Shown here piece after piece: positions 8,480-16,941 of a stretch of 34,097 nt of DNA. The stretch lies in assembly GCA_003559855.1 (NCBI GenBank), contig PWJZ01000055.1, positions 1 through 34,097 of the forward strand. Reading direction: 5' to 3'. The number at the start of each line of letters is the position of its first letter. Position 1 is the first letter of the stretch. This stretch comes from Bacteroidales bacterium. GTDB lineage: Bacteria > Bacteroidota > Bacteroidia > Bacteroidales > UBA7960. A program made the position numbers and the translations under genes. The notes beneath the pieces are model-generated. The model searched no databases. It had not been told where the DNA came from and worked only from the letters and a program-made list of their open reading frames with translations.

Positions 8480-9754
8480 GTGAAAACACTAATAAAAATA
8501 TCGTTAATTTTTTTGTTGCTGATGAATTTTCAGGGTTCATCGCTTACCGGCAGTGATCCCGGATTTGAGTTCATTACAGGCAGGAGCTCTGTCAGTATAC
8601 CTGTAAAAACGTTTCATAACCTTGTCATTCTTCCATTGCAGATTAACAACGGGCCGGTTTTGAATTTTATTCTCGACACCGGTGTTAATAACACCATTCT
8701 CACTGAACCATTAATTGCACATACATTAGGGTTGGAGGGAGACAAATTGGTATACATACTGGGTTTAGGAGGTGAAGGGTTGGTTGAGGCTATGAAAATC
8801 AAAGATATTTCGATTCAAATTGACGGGATAGAAGGGAGTAATCTTGATTTGCTTGTAATACCTGCTGATGTTCTTGCCTTATCTGAGATATTCGGTTTTC
8901 CGGTTCATGGGATCATAGGTTATGACCTGTTAAAGGATTTTCCTGTTCGGGTCAATTACACCAATAATTCCTTAAGGATTTACAGTGATTCTGATTACAG
9001 GATAGGGCGTCGCAGTAATGTAATACCTTTTGAGCTCGTTAACAACAAGCCATATATAGATGCTAAGATAAAGGGTACAGCCGATACCATCCTGACATTG
9101 CCGCTATTGGTTGACCTTGGAGCAAGTCATACACTATATTTAAACAATAAATATGATTTCATCAGTGAAGGCGAGACTATTCTTTCCTATTTAGGACAAG
9201 GTATAAGTGGTGCAATGCTTGGAGAGGAGGGCAGATTAAAGAAAGTTAAGCTGAGCGACGATATAGTAATTGAGAAGACTATTGTTGCTTATCCTGATCC
9301 GGAACAGATGTGGCTGGAAAAGCTGGACATTCCATGGGAAGGTTTGATTGGCGGAAGTATATTAAGCAGATTTCATATTACTATTGATTACCCGTCGGAA
9401 AGGCTTGTATTAAGAAAGAACCACAAATTTAACAGGCCGTTTAACAGCAATATGAGTGGTTTGGAGATTGTTGCCGAAGGCAGGAATTACAGGAGATTCA
9501 TAGTCAGTTATGTAAGACCGGGCTCTCCTGCATATGAAGCTGGGGTTAAACCCGGCGACAGGATATTAAGCATTAATCGTAAAAAAGCCTTTGAGATCAC
9601 TCTGCAGGATGTTTTTGATATATTGAATTCCTCACCCCGAACAAGGATTTCTCTTACCATAGCAAGGAAATATATTTCGAAGGACGAGGAAGGCAATATA
9701 GAAAGAGAAACGAAGCATCATGATCTTTCTTTCAGGCTCAGGCAGGATATATGA
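8480..9754 (+). CDS. Secreted double aspartyl-protease and PDZ protein
   Basis: The product has an N-terminal signal peptide (about residues 1-20), two retropepsin-like halves and a C-terminal PDZ domain (about 325-400). The first half carries the classic FILDTG (Asp66-Thr67-Gly68) and a later GIIGYDLL motif. The second half carries LLVDLGAS (Asp212-Leu213-Gly214) and GLIGGSILSRF. This fits the Asp_protease_2 family common in Bacteroidota. The PDZ part has the GSPAYEAGVKPGDRILSIN motif, which could bind peptide tails. I use the GTG start at 8480 because it supplies the full signal peptide; the first ATG downstream would remove most of it. Location is probably periplasmic or outer surface. Substrates are unknown. 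Confidence 0.88.
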   Translation: MKTLIKISLIFLLLMNFQGSSLTGSDPGFEFITGRSSVSIPVKTFHNLVILPLQINNGPVLNFILDTGVNNTILTEPLIAHTLGLEGDKLVYILGLGGEGLVEAMKIKDISIQIDGIEGSNLDLLVIPADVLALSEIFGFPVHGIIGYDLLKDFPVRVNYTNNSLRIYSDSDYRIGRRSNVIPFELVNNKPYIDAKIKGTADTILTLPLLVDLGASHTLYLNNKYDFISEGETILSYLGQGISGAMLGEEGRLKKVKLSDDIVIEKTIVAYPDPEQMWLEKLDIPWEGLIGGSILSRFHITIDYPSERLVLRKNHKFNRPFNSNMSGLEIVAEGRNYRRFIVSYVRPGSPAYEAGVKPGDRILSINRKKAFEITLQDVFDILNSSPRTRISLTIARKYISKDEEGNIERETKHHDLSFRLRQDI

Positions 9755-9847
9755 ATAATTTTTGCGATAATACGGACAGGTCTTGCGAAAGATCATCAGC
9801 CTGCCCGGATCACATAATTTCATCCTGTTTCTCTGAAAAATGTTATT

Positions 9848-10426
9848 TTAAAGAAAACGTTTTTCCACCATTTCCCAGTTAACTATTTTCCAGAAAGCAT
9901 CGATATATTCCGGCCTGCGATTTTGATAATCAAGATAATAAGCATGTTCCCATACATCGCATGTAAGAAGCGGAATGTTACCGTCGCGTAGAGGGTTTTC
10001 CGCATTGCTTTTTTGAACAATGTCGAGTGTTCCGTCAGGTTTTTTCACCAGCCATGCCCATCCGGAGCCGAACAGTGTAACTGCCGCCTGCGAAAAATCA
10101 CCCTTGAACTGCTCGAAAGAACAATACCGGCTCTCAATGGCAGCCAAAACATCCCCTTCAGGCCTGCCACCACCCTCTGGTGAAAGACTATGCCAGTAAA
10201 AGGTGTGATTCCAAACCTGGGCCGCATTATTGAAAACAGCACCCTCCGACTTATTTATTATCTCTTCAAGTGATAAATTCTCAAAAGCACTTCCCTTTAT
10301 CAGCTCATTAAGCTTATTTACATAAGTCTGATGATGCTTGCCATAATGAAAATCTATCGTCCTCTTAGAAATGTATGGCTCCAATGCATCGTGCGTATAA
10401 GGCAGTTTCGGTAATTTAATCTCCAT
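9848..10426 (-). CDS. sodB: Superoxide dismutase, Fe/Mn family
   Basis: The enzyme converts superoxide to oxygen and hydrogen peroxide. I choose the ATG at 10426, which gives 192 residues. A longer in-frame reading to 10519 adds 31 residues unlike the family and would pass over the promoter. The four metal ligands are visible: His27 ([11 protein letters not shown]), His74 (VWNHTFYW), Asp157 and His161 ([12 protein letters not shown]). The AAQVWNH segment has the Gln typical of iron enzymes, although Bacteroides relatives can use either Fe or Mn. No signal peptide is seen, so it is cytoplasmic. It converges with the protease gene across 93 nt and is transcribed alone from the exact -7 box at 10454-10461. 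Confidence 0.96.
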   Translation of the reverse strand: MEIKLPKLPYTHDALEPYISKRTIDFHYGKHHQTYVNKLNELIKGSAFENLSLEEIINKSEGAVFNNAAQVWNHTFYWHSLSPEGGGRPEGDVLAAIESRYCSFEQFKGDFSQAAVTLFGSGWAWLVKKPDGTLDIVQKSNAENPLRDGNIPLLTCDVWEHAYYLDYQNRRPEYIDAFWKIVNWEMVEKRFL

Positions 10427-10453
10427 AATATAGTGGTTTTTTATGTTAGTCAA

Positions 10454-10461
10454 CAACAAAA
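10454..10461 (-). promoter_or_regulatory. Promoter -7 box for sodB
   Basis: On the minus strand this reads TAGTTTTG, an exact TAnnTTTG match 27 nt before the chosen sodB start codon. It supports the shorter start. Confidence 0.65.
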
Positions 10462-10736
10462 CTAATAATTTTTCAAAACAGATCACTTTTTTTATAAAAT
10501 TTTTAATTTGCAAAACCAATACCTGTAACCCTCGTCACCCTCTCCTGGCAAGACAAGATACACCTGAAACTGTCAAACCCAAATAGAAAAAATGTTCGTA
10601 TTCGTACAAATGTGTGCGGATATGCACATTATCTTTTTGTTCATTTATTTGTTTATTGTTATTTATCAGCTTTTTATGTTATTTTGCATGGTATTTGAAC
10701 AAATTTTTAATATAAAAATACAATCCTCAATATGAT
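10462..10736. other. AT-rich divergent intergenic region
   Basis: This lies between sodB and the FtsX-type permease. Around 10590-10625 there are TTCGTATTCGTAC and TGTGCGGATATGCACA motifs, possibly decayed repeat or palindrome. TTATTTTG just upstream of 10690 is a one-mismatch -7 box that could serve the permease. Nothing else is recognised. Confidence 0.4.
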
Positions 10737-13187
10737 ATGATATTAAATTATATTATAATAGCCTGGCGGAATATCAACAGGAACAGATTATACTCGACAC
10801 TAAACATATTGGGCCTTTCATTAAGTATGTGTGCTGCTATTATCATCTTTCTCCATGTTATCAAAGAACTTTCCGTTGACAGTCAACACAAAAAAGCGGA
10901 TAATATTTACCGGGCCGAGGTGGAGCTAACAATTGAAGGAAAACCTTTACACGCTGCAGTAACGGCAATTCCTTTGGGAGAAGCACTAAAAAATGATTAT
11001 CCCGAGATTATTGATTTTGTCAGAGTTTTTTATCCCAGCATGTTCTATGGTGATTTTTTAATTAAATATAAAGAGAAAGCATTTTATGAAGATGGCGTTC
11101 TGTTTGCCGATACTAACTTCTTTGATTTTTTCGATTATGAATTTATTTTCGGAAATCCCGGCACAGCTCTTAATGAACCAAACAGCATAATACTTACCCA
11201 AAAAACATCGGAAAAATATTTCGGTCCTTCAAACCCGGTAGGTGAAATATTGACAGTTGAAAACCAATATTCTTTAGAAGTTACAGGCGTCATCAAAGAG
11301 CCTTCAGAATACACTCATTTAAGGTTTCATTTTCTTATACCCTTTTATGGAATGGACAGGTTTGCCAACGGAATGTTCGGCGAGTCACCCGGTTTTACAA
11401 GCAACAATATATATACATACGTTTTGGCAAAAGATCATTTCGATACAGAAGCTTTTCGCCGCGAACAAATACCGGACTTTGTAATAAGGCATGTCTATGA
11501 TTCTTCAGTCCATGATGAACAAAGAGTGTTTTATTCATATGAGTTTACTCCTTTGCGCGAAATATATTTTGATACCCAGATCAGGGCTGAAATACCTAAC
11601 CCTTCTACAATACCTCATAAAGGCAATAAAACTTATATATCCGTTTTCATCGCTATTGGCATATTCCTTATTTTAATTGCTTCTATCAATTATATGAATA
11701 TGGCAATATCCAGGTCTTTGAAAAGATCAAGGGAAGTTGGAATGAGAAAAGTTTTGGGGGCAAAAAAATCTGATATAGCACGCCAGTTCATGGGTGAGGC
11801 TATACTTTTTGTACTTATTGCCCTGGTGATCGCCTGCCTGTTTGTTGAAACAGCTCTCCCCTTCTTCAACCAGTTCATGAATAAATCAATATCCTTCAAT
11901 ATCTTTAATAACACTATGATACCGGTTTTACTTGTTGCAATAACAGTTTTGACCGGCTTGATTTCCGGGAGCTATCCCGCTTTTTACCTTGCACGTATTC
12001 AGCCTGCTGATGTGCTTAAAGACAAGCTCAAACTGAAAGGCAAAAAAATAAATTTAAAAAATACATTGCTGACAGTTCAGTTCATTATCTCTGTTTTTAT
12101 GATTACCATAACGTTGATGGTATATCAGCAGGTAAATTATATGCATAGCAAGTCATTGGGTTTTGAACCGGAATATCGTGTAACGGTGAGTATTCCCGAA
12201 AGCAAAAGACGAGAAGGAGAATGGATGGCAAACTTCAAGAACCGGCTTGAACAATATCCGGGTATTATTACAACAGCTTTTAGCCAGAGCATTCCGGCAG
12301 CAAGCTCGGTTTTTGAAACCTGGGGTCTGTCGGTTGAAACTGAACATGGTTATGATGATTACCTGATGCGAATATTTATGGTTGAGCCTGATTTTTTAGA
12401 GCTTTTTGATATGAAAATAGTTGAAGGAAGAAACTTCGACCCGCAATTATATACTGACTTTAACAACTCCATATTGATAAATGAAAGTGCTGCACGTGAA
12501 TTTGGCTGGGATGAACCTATAGGCAAAACAATTAACAGAAACCTTTCCGACACATTAATTAGTCGTCGTGTAATTGGAGTAGTTGCCGATTTTAATTACC
12601 AATCACTCTACCAGTCTATTGAACCAATGGCTATTTTTCCGGTAAGAACAGCGAGATTCATTACGGCGAAAATACAACCCGGACAAGCTGAAGGTGCAAT
12701 AGACCATATTAAAAAAACATTCAGCAATGACCTTCCGGAACATCCTTTTGAATATTATTTTCTTGATGAGGTCATTGCATCTGCCTATGATGAAGAAACA
12801 AATACAGCCAATCTGCTGGGCATATTTGCATTGCTTAGTATAATTATAAGTCTTGTAGGGCTGTTTGGCTTGGCTGGCTTTAACGCGGAACAACGCACCA
12901 AGGAAATTGGAATCAGAAAAACACATGGCGCTGAAACTATCGACATTATTAAATTATTATTTAAAAATTTTGCAATATTTGTTTTTGCCAGTATAATAAT
13001 AGCGCTTCCGCTGGCATATTTATTTATGGAAAGATGGCTTTCCGGATTTGCATACAGTATCAGTATTACACCATGGCCATTTTTACTGGCAGCGATTACG
13101 GCTTTTGCAATATCATATATGACTATAGCATACCATGCAATAAAATCATCAGGTGCCAATCCTGTAGAAACTTTGAGAACAGAATAA
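10737..13187 (+). CDS. MacB/FtsX-type ABC transporter permease
   Basis: This 816-residue inner-membrane protein has two copies of the MacB periplasmic core plus FtsX module. The first N-terminal helix is near residues 20-40, and a periplasmic domain runs to about 280. The first three-helix FtsX domain spans about 285-415 with the cytoplasmic SREVGMRKVLGAKKSDI motif. A second core domain runs from about 440 to 640, and a second FtsX domain from about 690 to 805 with TKEIGIRKTHGAETIDI. The two motifs are similar, as expected of an internal duplication. Members of this family need a separate ATPase. None is adjacent, which is common for Bacteroidota permeases of this size. Substrate is unknown; relatives move lipoproteins, peptides or drugs, or transmit signals. 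Confidence 0.92.
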   Translation: MILNYIIIAWRNINRNRLYSTLNILGLSLSMCAAIIIFLHVIKELSVDSQHKKADNIYRAEVELTIEGKPLHAAVTAIPLGEALKNDYPEIIDFVRVFYPSMFYGDFLIKYKEKAFYEDGVLFADTNFFDFFDYEFIFGNPGTALNEPNSIILTQKTSEKYFGPSNPVGEILTVENQYSLEVTGVIKEPSEYTHLRFHFLIPFYGMDRFANGMFGESPGFTSNNIYTYVLAKDHFDTEAFRREQIPDFVIRHVYDSSVHDEQRVFYSYEFTPLREIYFDTQIRAEIPNPSTIPHKGNKTYISVFIAIGIFLILIASINYMNMAISRSLKRSREVGMRKVLGAKKSDIARQFMGEAILFVLIALVIACLFVETALPFFNQFMNKSISFNIFNNTMIPVLLVAITVLTGLISGSYPAFYLARIQPADVLKDKLKLKGKKINLKNTLLTVQFIISVFMITITLMVYQQVNYMHSKSLGFEPEYRVTVSIPESKRREGEWMANFKNRLEQYPGIITTAFSQSIPAASSVFETWGLSVETEHGYDDYLMRIFMVEPDFLELFDMKIVEGRNFDPQLYTDFNNSILINESAAREFGWDEPIGKTINRNLSDTLISRRVIGVVADFNYQSLYQSIEPMAIFPVRTARFITAKIQPGQAEGAIDHIKKTFSNDLPEHPFEYYFLDEVIASAYDEETNTANLLGIFALLSIIISLVGLFGLAGFNAEQRTKEIGIRKTHGAETIDIIKLLFKNFAIFVFASIIIALPLAYLFMERWLSGFAYSISITPWPFLLAAITAFAISYMTIAYHAIKSSGANPVETLRTE

Positions 13188-13280
13188 AAAAGTGTATTTG
13201 TTGCTGGAGTGTATACTCATAAAACCAAAATCATATTGAAATTAAAAAGTTTTTATATTTACCATTAACAAGCCGCAAAC

Positions 13281-13559
13281 ATGAGAGAAGTTGTAATTTT
13301 AATTCCTGAAGTGGACGCTCATCAGAACGTTGAAATAGACGTTCGCATCAATGGAAAAAAGAAGACCCTCAGATACCGTGTTGAGATTTTAGAATGGGAA
13401 GGTGAAGACCCTTCAAATGACAGGGTGCGGGTGTTGAAACGAAAAATTGAAAATTATGATAAAGACTGGCAACTGATGGAAATAGGTGCCCCCACCGAAC
13501 ACCAAATACCATTAGTGTTCAGGGCAAAAAAGATTGAAGAAAGTGATTGTGCTGAATAA
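13281..13559 (+). CDS. Small conserved-looking protein, function unknown
   Basis: The 92-residue product has no signal peptide or membrane segment. It begins with a beta-rich half (REVVILIPEVD, VEIDVRINGKKKTLRYRVEILEW) followed by a charged middle rich in Arg, Lys, Asp and Glu and a short acidic end. The codon pattern and the ATG about 20 nt after a near-consensus -7 box (TATATTTA at 13254) support a real gene. It lies immediately upstream of the SRP RNA gene. I do not recognise a family with confidence. Confidence 0.75.
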   Translation: MREVVILIPEVDAHQNVEIDVRINGKKKTLRYRVEILEWEGEDPSNDRVRVLKRKIENYDKDWQLMEIGAPTEHQIPLVFRAKKIEESDCAE

Positions 13560-13595
13560 TAATTTTCAAAATTTTTCAATCCAACAAAATTTTTA

Positions 13596-13603
13596 TACCT
13601 TTG
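13596..13603 (+). promoter_or_regulatory. Promoter -7 box for the SRP RNA
   Basis: TACCTTTG is an exact TAnnTTTG match ending 5 nt before the predicted RNA 5' end, which is the expected distance to a transcription start. Confidence 0.8.
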
Positions 13604-13608
13604 TAAAT

Positions 13609-13706
13609 GGGTAAGTCTTATACGACCAGCTCCCACCGAACTCCTCCAGGTCCGGAAGGAAGCAAGGGTAAGGTGGTTGTAGCGGTGCGATATAAGTAAC
13701 TTACCC
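13609..13706 (+). ncRNA. ffs: Small bacterial signal recognition particle RNA (4.5S type)
   Basis: The RNA pairs with Ffh to target nascent membrane proteins. The ends are complementary: GGGTAAGT at 13609-13616 pairs with ACTTACCC at 13699-13706. The apical part contains the highly conserved AGGTCCGGAAGGAAGCA with its GGAA tetraloop, flanked by the asymmetric internal loop that Ffh binds. Length (98 nt) fits the short form without an Alu domain. A T-run (13707-13712) follows the closing stem and probably ends transcription. Confidence 0.96.
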
Positions 13707-13732
13707 TTTTTTATTTGTTCAAACCGTTTTCT

Positions 13733-13740
13733 TATTTTTG
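13733..13740 (+). promoter_or_regulatory. Promoter -7 box for the transaldolase gene
   Basis: TATTTTTG is an exact TAnnTTTG match 43 nt before the start codon at 13784 and just after the SRP RNA T-tract. It favours the downstream start over the in-frame ATG at 13715. Confidence 0.7.
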
Positions 13741-13783
13741 CAGGCAGTTAAGCAATTATTTACTAACCAAAAAGCATAGACCA

Positions 13784-14443
13784 ATGAAATTTTTTATTGA
13801 CACAGCCAATCTTGATCAAATCCGCCAGGCAAACGACCTGGGTATATTAGACGGAGTAACCACTAATCCTTCACTGATGGCAAAGGAAGGTATTACGGGT
13901 CATGACAACATCATGAAACATTATGTTGACATTTGCAACATTGTTGACGGCGACGTCAGTGCCGAAGTCATAGCCACCGATTTTGAAAACATAATCAAAG
14001 AGGCTGAATCGCTGGCTGCCCTGCACAAAAATATTGTTGTGAAGGTTCCGGTTATCAGCGAAGGCGTTAAGGCAATAAAACACCTCACATCCAAAAACAT
14101 AAAGACCAACTGCACGCTTGTTTTTTCTGCCGGACAGGCAATACTTGCTGCAAAAGCCGGTGCAACATACGTTTCGCCTTTTATCGGCAGGATCGATGAT
14201 ATTTCCTACGACGGGGTTTCACTCATAGAAAAAATTGTAGACATTTACAATATACATGGATTTGCAACCGAAGTTTTGGCTGCAAGCATCAGGCACAGTA
14301 ACCACATAATAAAATGTGCCGAGGCGGGAGCCGACGTAGTTACCTGCCCGCTCGACCCGATACTTAAGTTATTAAACCACCCGCTCACCGATATCGGACT
14401 GGAAAAATTTCTTGCCGACTATAAAAAGGGAAACCAGGAGTGA
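13784..14443 (+). CDS. tal: Transaldolase, short TalC/FSA-like type
   Basis: Transaldolase exchanges dihydroxyacetone units between sugar phosphates in the non-oxidative pentose phosphate pathway. The chosen ATG gives 219 residues, the normal length of the short family, starting MKFFIDTANLDQI. The longer reading from 13715 would cross the promoter. The Schiff-base lysine lies in IVVKVPVISEG. TTNPSL and TNCTLVFS are conserved barrel motifs. The YVSPFIGRIDD segment has Phe where fructose-6-phosphate aldolases have Tyr, so I favour transaldolase over aldolase activity. It is cytoplasmic and apparently transcribed alone. Confidence 0.93.
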   Translation: MKFFIDTANLDQIRQANDLGILDGVTTNPSLMAKEGITGHDNIMKHYVDICNIVDGDVSAEVIATDFENIIKEAESLAALHKNIVVKVPVISEGVKAIKHLTSKNIKTNCTLVFSAGQAILAAKAGATYVSPFIGRIDDISYDGVSLIEKIVDIYNIHGFATEVLAASIRHSNHIIKCAEAGADVVTCPLDPILKLLNHPLTDIGLEKFLADYKKGNQE

Positions 14444-14901
14444 CCCGGAAAATCAGGGGCTAAAGGCATAGCCGTCAAGCTAAGAAAATGAAGTATATAT
14501 GAAATATTCTATTACCTGAACCACATGTACACTCAGGAAACACAGGATAACACATAGAGTTTCCGCATGCAAATTTTTATGTGAAACACTATGTGCCCTA
14601 TTGTGACTCGAAAAAAGTATTGCTTTTGGAGCCGGTTAGGATAGTTGTTTTGAGGGTAGTCAAATATAGATTTCTTATTTTCAGCCTTACGTCTATGGGG
14701 CAAAGGGTCTGAGAGTCTGACAAACTGAGAGATTTATATACTGAGAGATGTTCTCTTAAATAAAAAAGTTTTTTAGTCTTAACAAAATATTTTTTCTTTA
14801 TTAAATTAAATAGTGCATTTTGCTTAATTTTACAATGGCAAAACAAATATTGGTCAGACCTTTATTACAATTAAAGTATCTAACAAGAAAAAGAATATCA
14901 A
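14444..14901. other. Intergenic region without a credible gene
   Basis: This 458-nt spacer holds the inverted repeat at 14551-14595 and a short direct repeat ACTGAGAGAT near 14725 and 14740. An 82-residue minus-strand ORF at 14598-14846 looks random and AT-driven. No clear promoter for the next gene was found. Confidence 0.5.
14551..14595. repeat. Imperfect 13-bp inverted repeat
   Basis: CACATAGAGTTTC (14551-14563) pairs with GAAACACTATGTG (14583-14595) with one mismatch across a 19-nt loop. It lies about 110 nt after the transaldolase stop and has no T-run, so a terminator is doubtful; it may be the remains of a dispersed palindrome. Confidence 0.65.
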
Positions 14902-16284
14902 ATGAAACGAAAAAATCTTTTATTCCTCATAACGATTTTTCTTGTCCTTTCTTTTTCAATACTCGGGCAACGACATGATCGTGTATCGGAGGCCATTGAA
15001 AAAATTCCTGATAAGGAGTTTCTGGTTTATAAATTCCCTATACGTGAGAATATTGCTCCACCTGTAGTAAGAACGGCTGAAAAAGCACTGGAAGAGGCTG
15101 ACAGTTTAGGTGCCGATTTTATCTTAATTCACATGGATACTTATGGCGGCATGGTAGATGCAGCTGACAGATTGCGCACCATGGTCATACAATCGCCTAT
15201 ACCTGTAATAGTGTTTATAGATATTAATGCTGCATCGGCCGGTGCTCTTATATCAATAGCTGCTGACAGGATTTACATGCGACCGGGAGCTAATATAGGT
15301 GCTGCCACTGTAGTTGATCAAACCGGCGAGGAGGCACCCGATAAATATCAGTCATATATGCGCTCTATGATGCGTTCGACGGCCGAAGCCAAAAACCGCG
15401 ACCCAAACATTGCACAGGCAATGGTAGACCCGTTTATAGAAATAGAAGGAGTCATTGAAGCCGGAAAAGTGCTCACCTTTACGGCTTCTGAAGCGATGAG
15501 GTGGGGCTTCTGCGAAGGAATAGCCGAAAATACGGAAGAAGTCCTGAAGCATGCCGGAATGGAAAAATTCACAATTATTGAACAACGGCTCGCCTTTATC
15601 GACCGTTTTATTAATTTTTTGATATCCCCCCTTGTAAGCGGTATCCTTATTATGCTTATTTTAGGAGGCTTATATTTTGAATTTCAAACACCCGGCGTCG
15701 GATTCCCCCTGCTTGTTTCGGTTACAGCCGCCATATTATATTTTGCCCCTCTCTATGTCGAAGGGATCGCTCAACATTGGGAAATAGCCCTGTTCATCGT
15801 GGGCATTATACTTATAGGCGTGGAAATATTTGCGTTGCCAGGCTTTGGCGTTGCAGGAGTACTGGGAATACTGATGATGATCGTAGGGCTGGCCCTGGCA
15901 ATGGTGGAAGTTGACGGATTGGATTTTACAGGCGTGCCCGCAAGAGAAATCCTGACTGCCTTCCTTATAGTGATTATAGCTTTCTTTGTTTCACTCACAA
16001 CCTCTTTTTATATCAGTCAAAAATTGTTTTCCACTTCACGGTTTGGTGAACTTGCCCTTGATACCGTGCAGGAAACCAAATCAGGATACAGCTCGGTAAA
16101 CCCTGTTATGACAACATTAACAGGCCAAACAGGTATAGCAACAACCATGCTCAGACCAAGCGGAAAGATCGAAATAGATGATGAAATATACGACGCCACA
16201 GCGCTTACGGGTTTTATTGACAAATGTGATAAAGTAAAAGTGGTAAAATATGAAACTTCCCAGGTTTTTGTGGTAAAAGTTTAA
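14902..16284 (+). CDS. nfeD: NfeD-type membrane-bound serine protease
   Basis: This is a long-form NfeD protein of 460 residues: signal peptide (1-22), ClpP/crotonase-like protease domain (about 35-220), four to five membrane helices (about 230-375) and a C-terminal OB-like NfeD domain (about 395-460). The probable Ser-Lys dyad is Ser112 in INAASAGAL and Lys148 in APDKYQSYM, with the HMDTYGG motif near residue 77 shaping the oxyanion region. Family members cleave membrane proteins of the SPFH/stomatin group and are usually encoded beside one. No SPFH gene is adjacent here: the next gene is a macro-domain protein with its own promoter. Confidence 0.92.
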   Translation: MKRKNLLFLITIFLVLSFSILGQRHDRVSEAIEKIPDKEFLVYKFPIRENIAPPVVRTAEKALEEADSLGADFILIHMDTYGGMVDAADRLRTMVIQSPIPVIVFIDINAASAGALISIAADRIYMRPGANIGAATVVDQTGEEAPDKYQSYMRSMMRSTAEAKNRDPNIAQAMVDPFIEIEGVIEAGKVLTFTASEAMRWGFCEGIAENTEEVLKHAGMEKFTIIEQRLAFIDRFINFLISPLVSGILIMLILGGLYFEFQTPGVGFPLLVSVTAAILYFAPLYVEGIAQHWEIALFIVGIILIGVEIFALPGFGVAGVLGILMMIVGLALAMVEVDGLDFTGVPAREILTAFLIVIIAFFVSLTTSFYISQKLFSTSRFGELALDTVQETKSGYSSVNPVMTTLTGQTGIATTMLRPSGKIEIDDEIYDATALTGFIDKCDKVKVVKYETSQVFVVKV

Positions 16285-16300
16285 GGAACAAAACAATTCT

Positions 16301-16308
16301 TAACTTTG
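16301..16308 (+). promoter_or_regulatory. Promoter -7 box for the macro-pncB unit
   Basis: TAACTTTG is an exact TAnnTTTG match 90 nt before the macro-domain start and 17 nt after the nfeD stop. Confidence 0.65.
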
Positions 16309-16397
16309 TACAATGCTTTGCAGATCTTTGTGCTGTAATAAGTATTTTATCCTTTTATTTATATTATATTGTTAAACTAAAAAAACTTCTATTAACA

Positions 16398-16934
16398 ATG
16401 GAACAACTTAAAATTGAAAATACAACTTTAGAAATCGTTCAGGGTGATATAACAAATCAAAAAGATATTGAAGCTATAGTTAATGCAGCGAATGCATATC
16501 TACGCATAGGTGGTGGCGTAGCCGGAGCGATACACATGGCTGCCGGGCCGGAGCTTGAAGAAGAAAGCACCAAGCTCGGACCCATAAAACCCGGTGAAGC
16601 AGTTATTACAGGCGCATACAACCTGCCCAACAAATATGTTGTTCATTGCCTGGGTCCGGTTTATGAACGCGATATTCCGCATGACAAACTCCTCGCAAAC
16701 TGTTATAAAAATGCTATTGATATCTGTGAAGAAAAAGGTATTGAAAGCATTGCCTTCCCTGCTATTTCTACGGGAGCCTTCGGATACCCCGTTGAAGAAG
16801 CCGCACAGGTAGCATTGAAACAGATCATTGACAAAATGAAAGGCCTCAAAAAACTGAAAATCATAAGAATGGTTCTGTTTAGCAGAAACGATTTCCTGAT
16901 ACATATAGAAACTCTAAAAAAGCTTTACAAGTAA
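16398..16934 (+). CDS. Macro-domain ADP-ribose hydrolase/deacetylase (MacroD-like)
   Basis: The protein is a single macro domain of 178 residues. It shows the MacroD-type catalytic loop AIVNAANAYLRIGGGVAGAI (about residues 27-46) and the second ADP-ribose-binding loop SIAFPAISTGAFGYP near residue 120. An HCLGPVYER segment lies between them. Relatives remove ADP-ribose from acidic residues or convert O-acetyl-ADP-ribose, a product of NAD-dependent sirtuins, to ADP-ribose. It is soluble and cytoplasmic. The stop codon is only 7 nt before pncB, so the two are very likely co-transcribed, which links ADP-ribose handling to NAD salvage. The exact substrate cannot be read from sequence. Confidence 0.93.
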   Translation: MEQLKIENTTLEIVQGDITNQKDIEAIVNAANAYLRIGGGVAGAIHMAAGPELEEESTKLGPIKPGEAVITGAYNLPNKYVVHCLGPVYERDIPHDKLLANCYKNAIDICEEKGIESIAFPAISTGAFGYPVEEAAQVALKQIIDKMKGLKKLKIIRMVLFSRNDFLIHIETLKKLYK

Positions 16935-16941
16935 TTAATCA

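Noticed and set aside
10427-10519. Longer N-terminus for sodB
   Set aside because: The extra residues do not match superoxide dismutases and span the exact -7 box at 10454-10461.
12785-13159. 124-residue minus-strand ORF
   Set aside because: It lies inside the second FtsX domain of the permease and has no independent support.
13715-13783. Longer N-terminus for the transaldolase
   Set aside because: The upstream ATG precedes the exact -7 box and the added residues are unlike the family.
14598-14846. 82-residue minus-strand ORF in the spacer before nfeD
   Set aside because: Composition is that of AT-rich intergenic DNA, with no promoter, no motif and overlap with short direct repeats.
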